Source of the DNA: JACVRW01 sp963803245
GTDB taxonomy: Bacteria > Actinomycetota > Thermoleophilia > Solirubrobacterales > Thermoleophilaceae
NCBI GenBank assembly: GCA_963803245.1
Contig: CAWDLI010000004.1
Span: 62,001-126,000, forward strand
Direction of reading: 5' to 3'
DNA length: 64,000 nt
Shown: in pieces, positions 42,034 to 50,763 of the stretch
How positions within the stretch are numbered: the first letter of the stretch is position 1
Layout: each line of letters starts with the position of its first letter
Program-made: the position numbers and the translations under genes
The notes under the pieces: model-generated
Seen by the model: only the letters and a program-made list of their open reading frames with translations
Told to the model about the DNA's origin: nothing
The model's database searches: none

Positions 42034-42048
42034 CTGGCTGGCCAGCCG
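42034..42048. promoter_or_regulatory. candidate autoregulatory operator of the tetR gene
   Basis: GCTGGCTGGCCAGCC, containing the perfect palindrome GGCTGGCCAGCC (42037-42048). Identical to 7920-7934. Confidence 0.55.
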
Positions 42049-42070
42049 GGTTGGAGACCCACCGGGAACG

Positions 42071-42098
42071 AAAAGAGGGGGCGCCAAGCGCCCCCTCT
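42071..42098 (-). terminator. rho-independent terminator
   Basis: Perfect 11-bp stem AGAGGGGGCGC/GCGCCCCCTCT with a 3-base loop, followed on the minus strand by TTTTCGTT. It ends transcription of the 158-residue membrane protein gene at 42126. Confidence 0.85.
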
Positions 42099-42125
42099 CG
42101 TGCTTCCCAAACCGGTTGAGGCCCG

Positions 42126-42602
42126 TTAGGTCGTGCCCACGGGCTGGCCGGTGGTCGCGCTCGCGTTGGCTGAGGGCTCCGGGGTGGTGCTCGCGGTGTA
42201 CTCGAACTCCTCCTCGGCGCCGAAGAGCGCGTCCAGGACCTTCTTGCGCAGACCCTCGCTGAGGGCCAGAGCCAGCGCCCCGCCGACTATGCCGACGAAA
42301 AGCAGGCGGCGCTTCCGGCCGCCCTTCTTCTTCTTGTTTCCGCGCAGACCATCTGCCGCCTCGCGCAGGGAGGTGGCGGCCTCACGCAGCTCGCGCTGGA
42401 CCTTCTTGTCCTCCAGGGCCTTGGTCGGACCCTTGCCGTTCATCCGCCCGTACGCCCTCTTCGCGGAGTCGAAGGCAGTGCGCAGGTTCGCGCGCAGCTC
42501 CTCGTCCTCGATGAGCCTCTGAACGTACGCGTTCGAGCGGACCGCCTGACCGGCCGCTACTGCTCCGGCCCCGGCCTTTGCAGCCTTTTTTCTCGATGCC
42601 AT
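42126..42602 (-). CDS. hypothetical membrane-anchored protein with Lys-rich linker (158 aa)
   Basis: 158 residues from the ATG at 42600-42602, supported by AGGAGAGAG immediately upstream; a longer frame adds unrelated residues. The N-terminal helical, charged part (about 1-85: YVQRLIEDEELRANLRTAF, with a second helix ending LREAADGLRG) precedes a poly-Lys/Arg stretch (NKKKKGGRKRR). One membrane helix follows (about 100-120, LLFVGIVGGALALAL) and a short Thr/Pro tail. No named family recognised. It has its own promoter and terminator, so it is a single-gene unit between lon and tetR. Confidence 0.65.
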   Translation of the reverse strand: MASRKKAAKAGAGAVAAGQAVRSNAYVQRLIEDEELRANLRTAFDSAKRAYGRMNGKGPTKALEDKKVQRELREAATSLREAADGLRGNKKKKGGRKRRLLFVGIVGGALALALSEGLRKKVLDALFGAEEEFEYTASTTPEPSANASATTGQPVGTT

Positions 42603-42632
42603 CTCTCTCCTAGGATCCGCTTGGCTCTGGAC

Positions 42633-42662
42633 ACTGTACCCGGCCGAGGCCGCCGGGAACAA
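42633..42662 (-). promoter_or_regulatory. candidate sigma-70-type promoter of the 158-aa membrane protein gene
   Basis: On the minus strand: TTGTTC, an 18-base spacer that is itself the palindrome CCCGGC...GCCGGG, then TACAGT. The -10 box is about 30 bp before the start codon. Confidence 0.45.
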
Positions 42663-42679
42663 CGGCAGCGACCCAAATT

Positions 42680-45087
42680 TCAGCGGTCTCGTGCACGCGG
42701 GCGGCGCGGCGGGCTCTCCAGCGCCGCGTCGAGCACCTCGTCCGCGTCGTCCACGAGCACGAACTTCATGCGCTTGCGGAGGTGCGCCGGCACGTCGTCG
42801 ATGTCCGCCTCGTTGCGCCTCGGAACGATCAGCCGGTGGATGTCTGCGCGCTGCGCGGCGAGCGCCTTCTCCTTCAGCCCGCCGATCGGCAGCACCTGCC
42901 CGGTAAGGGTGATCTCACCCGTCATGGCGGTGTCCGCGCGGACCGGGCGCCCGGTGATGCTGGAGGCGATCGCCGTGGCCATCGTGATGCCCGCGCTCGG
43001 CCCGTCCTTCGGGATCGCCCCAGCCGGGACATGGACGTGCAGGTCGTGGTTGCGGAACCAGTCCTCGGACAGGTCGCCGTTGAGCGTGTCGTCGGCGGCG
43101 TGCTTGACGTACGAGAGCGCGGCCGCGGCGGACTCCTTCATCACGTCGCCCAGCTGACCGGTGACCTGGAGCTTCCCGTCGCCCGGGAACGAGGTGGCCT
43201 CCACGAACAGCACGTCGCCGCCCGCCGGCGTCCAGGCGAGCCCTGTGGCCACGCCGGCCTCCCCGGTGCGCCGGACCGTCTCCGACAGGAAGCGCGGCTT
43301 GCCGAGCAGCGTCGACGACGGTCTTCGGCCGGATGGTCCGCTTCGAGCGTCGCTTCCCCTCCGCGAACTCGCGCGCCACCTTGCGGCAGACGGAGCCGAT
43401 CTCGCGTTCGAGGCCGCGCACGCCGGCCTCGCGGGTGTAGCCCTCGATGATCGCGTCGACCGCGTCGTCGGTGAACTCGATCTTCGAGCGCCCCACGCCG
43501 TTGCGGTCCATCTGCCGGGGAACGAGATAGCGCTTCGCGATCTCGCGCTTCTCCTCGTGCGTGTAGCCGGAGAGCTGGATCACCTCCATCCGGTCGCGCA
43601 GGGCGGGCGGCACCGTCTCGAGCTGGTTCGCCGTGCAGATGAAGAAGACGTGCGAGAGGTCGAACGGCAGGTCGAGGTAGTGGTCGCGGAAGGTCGTGTT
43701 CTGCTCGGGGTCGAGCACCTCGAGCATCGCGCTCGCCGGGTCGCCGCGGAAGTCGGTGCCCATCTTGTCGATCTCGTCGATCATCAGCACCGGGTTGCTC
43801 GTGCCGGCGTCGCGCATCGCGCGGATGATCGTCCCCGGCATCGCTCCGATGTAGGTGCGCCGGTGCCCGCGGATCTCGGATTCGTCGCGCACGCCGCCCA
43901 CTGAGATCCGCTCGAAGGAGCGCCCCATGGTGCCGGCCACCGACCGGCCCAGCGACGTCTTGCCCACGCCCGGGCGGCCCCACGAAGCAGAGGATCGACG
44001 AGCGCGCGTCGGGCTTCAGCTTGCGCACGGCGAGGAACTCGAGGATGCGGTCCTTCACCAAGTCGATGTCGTAGTGGTCGCGGTCGAGGTGCTTGCGAGC
44101 CTCCTTGAGGTCGAGCGCGTCCTCGCTGAAACGGGACCACGGAAGCGTGGCGAGCCACTCGAGGTAGGTCCGGATCACGCCGTGCTCCACCGACTGCGGC
44201 GGCAGCCGCTCGAAGCGCTGCAGCTCCCGCTCGGCGACCTTGCGGGCGTGCTCGGGCAGGGCGGCCTCCTCAAGCTGCTGGCGCAGGTCGTCGGCCTCGG
44301 CCTGCGTCTCGTCGACCTCGCCGAGCTCCTCCTGGATCGCCTTGAGCTGCTGGCGCAGCCAGTACTCGCGCTGACCACGGTCCATCTCCGACTGAACCTG
44401 GGACTGGATGCGGGTGCCGATCTCCACGAGCTCGAGCTCGCGGGCGAGCATCTCCGAGAGCATCCGCAGCCGGCGCGCCACGTTGCGCTCCTCGAGGAGC
44501 TTCTGCTTCTCCTCGGTCTTGATCCGCAGCGCCCCGGCGATCGTGTGCGCGAGCTCCGACGGGTCGTCGAGGTTCGTGACCGCGATCTGGAGCTCCTCGG
44601 GCAGGTAGGGGACCTCCTCGATGATCCGCGAGAACATCGTCTGCACGTTGCGGTGGAGCGCCTCGAGCTCGGGCGACGGCTCGATCTGGTCCGGCGCCTC
44701 CTTGATGCGGGCGACCATGTAGGGCTCGGCGCCCACGAACTCCTCGAGCTCCACGCGCTGAGCTCCGTGCACGAGGATCCGAAGCGTCCCGTCGGGCACC
44801 TTGAGCATCCGCGACACCACGCCGGCCACGCCCACGCGATAGATGTCGTCCGAGCCCGGCTCCTCGATCTCCGGGTCCTTGCTCACCACCATCACGAGCA
44901 TCCGGTTCCCGCCGAGCACGTCGTTCACGAGCTTGATCGAGCGCTCCTGGCCGATCGCGAGCGGAGTGAGCGTCTCGGGGAAGGGCACGGTGTCCCGCAG
45001 CGGCAGGACCGGCAGCACCTCGGGGAGGGCCGTGCGGACGACGGCCTGGGCGGCCTCGCCGTCTGCCGACGGAATATGGATGCTCAC
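42680..45087 (-). CDS. lon: ATP-dependent Lon protease, with two frameshifts
   Basis: About 801 residues after correction. N-terminal substrate domain (PEVLPVLPLRDTVPFPETL), coiled coil, AAA+ module (Walker A should read GPPGVGKTSLGRSVAG; MIDEIDKMG is Walker B) and the Ser-Lys protease domain (HVPAGAIPKDGPSAGITMAT with catalytic Ser, and IGGLKEKALAA with Lys). An extra base near 43972 (CCCGGGCGTGGGC for CCCGGCGTGGGC) and another near 43312 (GTCGACGCTGCTC for GTCGACCTGCTC) break the frame; length is 3n+2. Its ATG overlaps the hsp20 stop, so the protease is co-translated with the small heat-shock protein. Confidence 0.93.
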
Positions 45088-45530
45088 TCGAGCTCGCCCT
45101 CTTCGATGGGCACGCGCCGGACCTCGTCGGCGGGAGCGAGCGGGATCTCCACCTCGAGGATGCCGTCCTCGTAGCTCGCGCGCGCCTGGTCGGCCGCCAC
45201 CTCGGCGCCCAGCTCCACCACCCGCCGGAACGACCCGTGCTCGATCTCGATCTGCTGGTAGAGGCGGCCCGCCGCCTCGGCGGGGCGGCGCTCCCCGGCG
45301 ATCAGCAGCTGGCGGCCGCGGATCTCGAGCCCAATGTCCTGGATGTGGATGCCCGCCAGATCGGCCTTGACGACGGCGCGCGGCGGGTCGTCCACGTAGA
45401 ACACGTCCACCGGCGGCGAGAAGCCGCCGCTCCGGAGTCCGGTCGCGCGCTCGAAGACATCGCCGAACAGCTCGTCGATCTCGCGGCGCATCCGCTCGAA
45501 GTTTGCGAAGAGGTCACGAGAGCGGGCCAT
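45084..45530 (-). CDS. Hsp20 family small heat-shock protein
   Basis: 148 residues from the ATG at 45528-45530. The alpha-crystallin domain spans about 42-138 (PPVDVFYVDDPPRAVVKADL through YEDGILEVEIPLA), with the usual GRQLLIAGER strand. The C-terminal VPI (RRVPIEEGE) is the IxI/V-type anchor for oligomer formation. It acts as an ATP-independent holdase in the cytoplasm. It is directly upstream of lon with a 4-bp overlap, pairing a holdase with a protease for damaged proteins. Confidence 0.92.
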   Translation of the reverse strand: MARSRDLFANFERMRREIDELFGDVFERATGLRSGGFSPPVDVFYVDDPPRAVVKADLAGIHIQDIGLEIRGRQLLIAGERRPAEAAGRLYQQIEIEHGSFRRVVELGAEVAADQARASYEDGILEVEIPLAPADEVRRVPIEEGELE

Positions 45531-45567
45531 GGTCCCGAGAATAGGACGCCAGGCCGGCTCGTGCGGA

Positions 45568-46362
45568 TCAGACCTCGTAGACGGCGCCCTCCGTGGCCAC
45601 TTCCACGGGACCGTCGTACTTCCCGGCCGCCTGCTGGCGCGCCCACTCTGGATCGAGCTCGTCCGAGATGTGCACGAGCACAAGCCGAGCCGCGCCGGCG
45701 GCGCGCGCGTGCTCTCCTGCCTCAGCCGAGGTGAGGTGGCCCCGCACTCCGTCGCGCTCGGGACGCGGGAGCGTGGCCTCCAGGAGCACCACGCTCGCCC
45801 CCTTCGCGAACTTCACGAGGTCGTCGGTCGGGCGGCAGTCAGCGCCGTAGATCAGTCGCCCGCCGCCATTGGTCGAGGTGAAGCTCATCGCGAAGGTCTC
45901 GGTGAAGTGAGGCACCGACTGGAACGCGATCCGGATCGGGCCGATGTCGAGCTCGTCCGCCGGGTCGTATTCCCGGAGGTCGAACGCGTTCTCGATCAGG
46001 TCCTCGTTGCCCCAGGCGCCCACCACGCGGCGGAAGGTGTCGCGGGCGCCGGGCGGGGCGTGGAGCACGGGCCGCGCCGGGTTGTCGGTGCCCGGCCAGG
46101 TGTGCACGGGCACCGGTTGCTGGCGCGGGGCGTACGTGAGCGCGTACGAGTACGGCACGAGGTCCAGGAAGTGATCGGCGTGCAGGTGCGAGATCACGAC
46201 CGCGTCCACGTCGATGTAGTCCATCCGCTCGCGCAGCTTGGCGAACACGCCGTTGCCGCAGTCCAGCAGGACGCGCGTGCCGCCATCCTCCACCAGGTAC
46301 CCGGAGCAGGCCCCTCCGGCATCCTGCCAGGACGGCGACTTGCCCAGGACGGTGAGCCGCAT
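45568..46362 (-). CDS. MBL-fold metallo-hydrolase (RNase Z-like)
   Basis: 264 residues. MRLTVLGKSPSWQDAGGACS opens the fold, and SHLHADHFLDL supplies the HxHxDH metal site. Further ligands lie in VPHFTETFAM, YGADCRPTD and GHLTSAEAG. The order and length fit the RNase Z/phosphodiesterase branch of the metallo-beta-lactamase superfamily, but the exosite of true RNase Z is not visible. Cytoplasmic. It sits 37 bp upstream of hsp20 on the same strand and could be in the same transcript. Confidence 0.85.
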   Translation of the reverse strand: MRLTVLGKSPSWQDAGGACSGYLVEDGGTRVLLDCGNGVFAKLRERMDYIDVDAVVISHLHADHFLDLVPYSYALTYAPRQQPVPVHTWPGTDNPARPVLHAPPGARDTFRRVVGAWGNEDLIENAFDLREYDPADELDIGPIRIAFQSVPHFTETFAMSFTSTNGGGRLIYGADCRPTDDLVKFAKGASVVLLEATLPRPERDGVRGHLTSAEAGEHARAAGAARLVLVHISDELDPEWARQQAAGKYDGPVEVATEGAVYEV

Positions 46363-46401
46363 GGAGCGACTCTACGGGCTCAGCGGCCGCCCTGGGGAAG
46401 A

Positions 46402-46596
46402 TCAGGTCTTCGGCTGCGGGAAGGCGTAGGCGGCGGTCAGCCGCTCAGCCCGGAAGACGAAGGTCAGCTGGCGCTCGGGGGCGAGTCCGCGGGCGGCCGG
46501 CCTGAACGTGGTGCAGGCCTTCTCGAGGTCGAGTGCGCAGAGCTGGTTCTGGTGGAAGAAGCAGTCCTCACAGGTGGCGGGCTTCGTCTTCGGCAC
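46402..46596 (-). CDS. small Cys-containing protein (64 aa)
   Basis: 64 residues. A Cys pattern PATCEDCFFHQNQLCAL with a fourth Cys in KACTTFRP suggests a small metal- or Fe-S-binding motif (CxxC-x8-C-x8-C). The second half is LTFVFRAERLTAAYAFP. No named family recognised. It lies 39 bp upstream of the MBL hydrolase on the same strand. The frame is compact and has balanced codon use, so I regard it as real. Confidence 0.6.
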   Translation of the reverse strand: MPKTKPATCEDCFFHQNQLCALDLEKACTTFRPAARGLAPERQLTFVFRAERLTAAYAFPQPKT

Positions 46597-46778
46597 GGGT
46601 CGGCATCGTGTAGCAATCGAGGCCGTCGCGCCAGCCGCGGTTCCGCAATTCGCTCACTTTTCCGGGCCCCGCAATTTCCAGGATGTTCACATGGGCGCCC
46701 GCTGCTTGCGGCTTTTCCCGGGGGGCGAGGATGGTCCGGCGGGGCCCGCCGACCCGTATCGGGAAGGATGTGGGGCCA

Positions 46779-47699
46779 ATGGACCTGGTGACCGGAGCAA
46801 CCGGCTATGTAGGCTCGCGACTCGTGCGCAGGCTCGCCGCGGAGGGACGCGGCGTGCGCGCCCTCGCGCGCCGGCCCGAGCGGGTGGAGCGCCTGCCCGG
46901 CGTCGAGCCGGTCGGGGCCGACCTGCTGGGCACCGCTCCGCTCGCGGACGCTCTCGGCGGCTGCGAGACCGCCTACTACCTCGTGCACTCGATGGAGGGG
47001 GCGGACGGCAACGGAAACGGGTTTGCCGCCCGCGACCGTCGCGCGGCGACCGTGTTCGCCAGGGCAGCCGTGGACGCCGGCGTGGAGCGGATCGTGTATC
47101 TGGGCGGGATCGCGCCGGCCGGCGCGACGTCCCCTCACCTTCGCTCGCGGCTCGAGGTGGAGGAGATCCTGCTCAGCGCCCTGCCCGGTTCCACCGCTCT
47201 GCGCGCATCGATCGTGATCGGCGCCGGGTCCTCGTCCTTCAGGGTGCTGGTGCGGCTCGTCGAGCGGCTGCGGCTCCTGCCGATGCCGCGCTGGCGCAAG
47301 AACCGCACGCAGCCGATCGACGAGCGTGACGTGATCGAGTTCCTCGCGCGCACCCCATCCGTGCCAGAGGCGGCGGGACGCTCGCTCGACATCTGCGGAC
47401 CCGACGTGGTCACCTTCGCGGCCCTCATCGAGGGGATCGCCGAGGCACTTGGGGTGGGGCGCATGCCGGTGGGACTGCCCACCTCGCTCACACCGCCCGC
47501 CAGCGCGATCGTGGCGGCGGTGAGCGGCCAGCCGCTCGAGCTCGTGCGGCCGTTGATGGAGAGCCTCGAGTCCGACGTGCTCCCGCGGGATCCGCTCGAG
47601 GCGGCATTGATGTACGACATCCGTCCACGCCGGTTCGAGCGCGCGGTGGAGCACGCACTGGCCGAGTGGGAGACCCTCGAGCCGCTGGTGGCGCGATGA
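46779..47699 (+). CDS. NAD(P)H-binding SDR-type protein (atypical NmrA/YbjT-like)
   Basis: 306 residues from ATG 46779. A Rossmann fold starts with LVTGATGYVGSRLVRRL (GxxGxxG) and has the DLLGTAPLADAL and YYLVHSME segments seen in YbjT/DUF2867-type atypical reductases. ERIVYLGGIAPAG replaces the classic YxxxK active site, so it may be a sensor or an isomerase-like protein rather than a dehydrogenase. Its last codon overlaps the SRPBCC gene start (ATGA). The 180 bp upstream hold no gene and presumably its promoter. Confidence 0.82.
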   Translation: MDLVTGATGYVGSRLVRRLAAEGRGVRALARRPERVERLPGVEPVGADLLGTAPLADALGGCETAYYLVHSMEGADGNGNGFAARDRRAATVFARAAVDAGVERIVYLGGIAPAGATSPHLRSRLEVEEILLSALPGSTALRASIVIGAGSSSFRVLVRLVERLRLLPMPRWRKNRTQPIDERDVIEFLARTPSVPEAAGRSLDICGPDVVTFAALIEGIAEALGVGRMPVGLPTSLTPPASAIVAAVSGQPLELVRPLMESLESDVLPRDPLEAALMYDIRPRRFERAVEHALAEWETLEPLVAR

Positions 47700-48130
47700 A
47701 GGTCGAGCGCAGCGTGGAGGTGTCCGCCTCTCCCCAGCAGGTCTACGACGTGGTGATGGACTCCACGCGCCTCGCCGACTGGGTGACCATCCACGACTCC
47801 CTCGTGGGCAACCCGCCGCGCCGGCTCGAGAAGGGCTCGCGACTCACGCAATGCCTCAAGCTGGCCGGGCGCCGCTTCAAGGTGCGCTGGACCGTGGTGG
47901 AGAACGACCCCTGCCGAAGGGTGGTCTGGGAGGGGCGGGGGCCGGTGGCGTCCCACGCAAGGGTGGAGTACGGGTTCAAGGCGAATGGTGACGGCACCCA
48001 CTTCACGTATCTGAACCAGTACGACCTGCCGGGCGGACCGCTCGGCAGGCTCGCCGAGCGCACGGTAGCGCGCGCCACGACCCGGGAGCTCGATGGGTCC
48101 CTCCAGCGCCTCAAGGCGCTTGTGGAATAA
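47696..48130 (+). CDS. SRPBCC (START-like) domain protein
   Basis: 144 residues of the Bet v 1-like/polyketide cyclase fold. MKVERSVEVSASPQQVYDVV and TRLADWVTIHD at the start, RWTVVENDPCRRVVWEG in the middle and a long C-terminal helix (TRELDGSLQRLKALV) fit. Such proteins bind hydrophobic ligands. It is translationally coupled to the SDR-type gene, and similar SDR-SRPBCC pairs (including natural fusions) suggest they act on the same ligand. Confidence 0.85.
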   Translation: MKVERSVEVSASPQQVYDVVMDSTRLADWVTIHDSLVGNPPRRLEKGSRLTQCLKLAGRRFKVRWTVVENDPCRRVVWEGRGPVASHARVEYGFKANGDGTHFTYLNQYDLPGGPLGRLAERTVARATTRELDGSLQRLKALVE

Positions 48131-48156
48131 TTGTCAGTTCGCTACCTTTTCCGGTA

Positions 48157-48549
48157 ATGGCTGATTTCTTGGATGAGAAGCGCAAGGAGATCGACTCGCG
48201 GCTGCAGGAGCTGCGTCCGCTCGTCGACGAGTACAACCGGCTGGAGAAGGCAGCGGCGGCACTGGCCGGCGTGGGCACCACCTCCAACGGGTCCTCTTCC
48301 ACCACGTCTCGCCGTCGTCGCAGTTCCTCCGCCTCCCCAGCCCGCAAGGGCCGTGGGCGCGGGCGTCCGCGCGGCAGTGGCGCACGGTCGAAGCAGGCAC
48401 TCGAGCTGGTGCGCGCCCGCCCCGGCATCACGATCGCCGAGCTGGCGGACTCCATGGGGATCAAGGCGAATTACCTTTACCGCGTGTTGCCCAGCCTGGC
48501 CTCGGAGGGCCAGGTAAAGCGGCGCGGCAAGGGCTGGCATCCCGCCTGA
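48157..48549 (+). CDS. AT-hook and winged-helix DNA-binding protein (130 aa)
   Basis: 130 residues. An N-terminal coiled coil (about 1-38, DEKRKEIDSRLQELRPLV) is followed by a Ser/Arg-rich low-complexity region with an AT-hook-like GRGRGRPRG (about 66-74). A C-terminal winged helix (about 78-128: ALELVRARPGITIAELADSM, then YLYRVLPSLASEGQV) ends it. This is a small nucleoid or regulatory protein of a kind common in actinobacteria. It follows the SRPBCC gene by 26 bp. Confidence 0.78.
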   Translation: MADFLDEKRKEIDSRLQELRPLVDEYNRLEKAAAALAGVGTTSNGSSSTTSRRRRSSSASPARKGRGRGRPRGSGARSKQALELVRARPGITIAELADSMGIKANYLYRVLPSLASEGQVKRRGKGWHPA

Positions 48550-48629
48550 CCCTCTGTCTCACACTCTCGCGCTTTTAACAGTTAAGGGTTTTTGAGTAAT
48601 CGGCTCACTCGGGCCGCGCTGAGTGCTGC

Positions 48630-49622
48630 TCAGATGAGACCGAGTTCCCTCACCGCGTCGCGCTCCTCCTTGAGCTCGTCCACCGTCGCGTCGATGCGGG
48701 CGCGCGAGAACTCGTCGATCTCGAGGCCCTGCACCACCTCGTAGCGGCCGTCCGCGTTGGTGCACGGAAATGAGGAGATGACCCCCTCCTCGACTCCGTA
48801 GGAGCCGTCTGAGGGGATCGCCATCGACACCCAGTCGCCCGCCGGCGTTCCCAGTGTCCAGTCGCGCACGTGGTCGATCGCCGCGTTGGCGGCCGACGCC
48901 GCGCTCGAGGCGCCGCGCGCCTCGATGATGGCGGCACCGCGCTTCTGCACGACGGGGATGAACTCGTCCTCGACCCAGGCCTGGTCGTCGACCTTCCCGG
49001 CGGCGTTCTCGCCACTCACCTTCGCGTGGAAGATGTCCGGGTACTGGGTGGCCGAGTGGTTCCCCCAGATCGTCATGTTGGTGATGCCGGCCACCGGCAC
49101 GCCCAGCTTGTTCGCCAATTGGGCGATCGCGCGGTTGTGATCGAGGCGCGTCATCGCGGTGAAGCGCTCACGCGGGACGTCCGGCGCGTTGCTCATCGCG
49201 ATCAGGGCGTTGGTGTTCGCCGGGTTGCCCACCACGAGGACCCTCAGGGAGCTGTCCGCGTGCTCGTTCAGCGCGGCGCCCTGGGGCTTGAAGATGCCGC
49301 CGTTGGCCTCTAGGAGGTCGGAGCGCTCCATGCCCTTGGCGCGTGGGCGCGCCCCCACGAGCAGCGCCACCTGCACGCCGTCGAACGCGTAGTTCGGGTC
49401 ATCCGAGATGTCGATGCGTGACAGGAGCGGGAAGGCGCAGTCGTCCAACTCCATCGCCACGCCCTCCGCGGCCTTCACCGCCTGCGGGATCTCGAGCAGG
49501 CTCAGCTCGACCGGGGTGTCCTCGCCGAGCATCTGACCGCTCGCGATTCGGAAGAGCAGGCTGTAGCCGATGGCACCGGCCGCGCCTGTCACGGCCACCT
49601 TCACTGGGCTTGAAGCATTCAC
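48630..49622 (-). CDS. mdh: malate dehydrogenase
   Basis: 330 residues. NAD-dependent oxidation of malate to oxaloacetate in the TCA cycle. VAVTGAAGAIGYSLLFRIAS is the nucleotide-binding motif. PRAKGMERSDLLEANG, VVGNPANTNALIAM, TRLDHNRAIAQLA and the catalytic-His segment NMTIWGNHSATQ match the group of actinobacterial and cytosolic-type enzymes. The GTG start at 49622 overlaps the icd stop as GTGA. icd and mdh thus form a TCA-cycle operon. Confidence 0.96.
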   Translation of the reverse strand: MNASSPVKVAVTGAAGAIGYSLLFRIASGQMLGEDTPVELSLLEIPQAVKAAEGVAMELDDCAFPLLSRIDISDDPNYAFDGVQVALLVGARPRAKGMERSDLLEANGGIFKPQGAALNEHADSSLRVLVVGNPANTNALIAMSNAPDVPRERFTAMTRLDHNRAIAQLANKLGVPVAGITNMTIWGNHSATQYPDIFHAKVSGENAAGKVDDQAWVEDEFIPVVQKRGAAIIEARGASSAASAANAAIDHVRDWTLGTPAGDWVSMAIPSDGSYGVEEGVISSFPCTNADGRYEVVQGLEIDEFSRARIDATVDELKEERDAVRELGLI

Positions 49623-50704
49623 TGGTTGTGCATCTCCTCGATGACGGCGTCTGCGTATTGACTGGTGCCCACTGCCGTGGGGTCGTCGCGGGAGGGCTTC
49701 AGGTCGTAGGTCACCTTGTCGCCCTTGCGGATCACCTCGGCGATCGCGCCCTCCATGCGCTCGGCGGCCTCGGTCTCGTCCATGTGACGGAGCATGAGGA
49801 CCCCTGACAGGAGCAGCGCGGTGGGATTCACCCGGTTCTGCCCCTTGTACTTCGGGGCCGATCCGTGGGTGGCCTCGAAGATCGCGCCGCTCGTGCCGAT
49901 ATTGGCGCCCGACGCCAGGCCGAGACCGCCGATCATGCCGGCGCAGAGGTCGGACACGATGTCCCCGTAGAGATTCGGGAGCACGATCACGTCGTACTCC
50001 TCGGGACGCGACACGAGCTGGTTGCAGAGGTTGTCGATGATCCGGTCCTCGAACTCGATTTCCGGATGCCGCTCCGCCACCTCCCGCGCCACTTCCAGGA
50101 ACAGGCCGTCGGAGAACTTCATGATGTTGGCCTTGTGGGCCGCCGTGACCTTCTTGCGGCCGTTCTCCTTGGCGTAGGTGAACGCGGCCTCCACGATGCG
50201 CTCCGAGCCGAAGACGGAGATCGGCTTGATCGAGATTCCCGACTCGTCGCGCGTGGGCGAGTCGAGCTCGTCAGCCAGGAACTTGCGCAGTCGCTCGACC
50301 TCGTCGGAGCCCTTCTCGAACTCGATGCCCGCGTAGAGGTCCTCCGTGTTCTCGCGGACGATCACGAGGTCGGTCTCCGGAAAGCGGGTGCGCACGCCCT
50401 CGTAGGACTTGCACGGGCGGATGCACGCGTAGAGGTCGAACTCCTTGCGCAGGGCGACGTTGATCGACCGGTGACCCGACCCCACGGGCGTGGTGGTGGG
50501 CCCCTTGATGGCGAGGCCGCGCTCGCGGATCGAGTCGAGGGTGCGGTCGGGGAGCGGGTTCCCCTCCTCCTCGTAGACGTCGATCCCGGCGTCCTGGAAG
50601 TCCCATTCGAACTCGACGCCGGTGGCCTCGAGCACTCGCCGAGTCGCCTCGGCCAGCTCGGGTCCGGTGCCGTCGCCGGGGATGAAGGTCACGCGATGTG
50701 GCAA
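49619..50704 (-). CDS. icd: isocitrate dehydrogenase (NAD-type), IDH/IPMDH family
   Basis: 361 residues from the TTG at 50702-50704, which has AGGAG at the proper distance. VTFIPGDGTGPELAEATRRV starts the fold. KGPTTTPVGSGHRSINVALR and RENTEDLYAGIEFE are the substrate-binding motifs of NAD-dependent isocitrate dehydrogenase (rather than isopropylmalate dehydrogenase); KANIMKFSDGLF and NLYGDIVSDLCAG carry the metal site. It is placed between an MFS exporter gene (59-bp gap) and mdh (4-bp overlap). Confidence 0.92.
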   Translation of the reverse strand: MPHRVTFIPGDGTGPELAEATRRVLEATGVEFEWDFQDAGIDVYEEEGNPLPDRTLDSIRERGLAIKGPTTTPVGSGHRSINVALRKEFDLYACIRPCKSYEGVRTRFPETDLVIVRENTEDLYAGIEFEKGSDEVERLRKFLADELDSPTRDESGISIKPISVFGSERIVEAAFTYAKENGRKKVTAAHKANIMKFSDGLFLEVAREVAERHPEIEFEDRIIDNLCNQLVSRPEEYDVIVLPNLYGDIVSDLCAGMIGGLGLASGANIGTSGAIFEATHGSAPKYKGQNRVNPTALLLSGVLMLRHMDETEAAERMEGAIAEVIRKGDKVTYDLKPSRDDPTAVGTSQYADAVIEEMHNQ

Positions 50705-50763
50705 CTGTCTCCTCTCACTCTTGCGGATGGATTGGAACCCGGCATTATGAGCAGGCCGCGTTC

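Noticed and set aside
48560..48600. Terminator after the winged-helix gene (TTTTAACAGTTAAGGGTTTTT)
   Set aside because: The inverted repeat has only four usable base pairs with low GC. The T-run is suggestive but not enough for a call.
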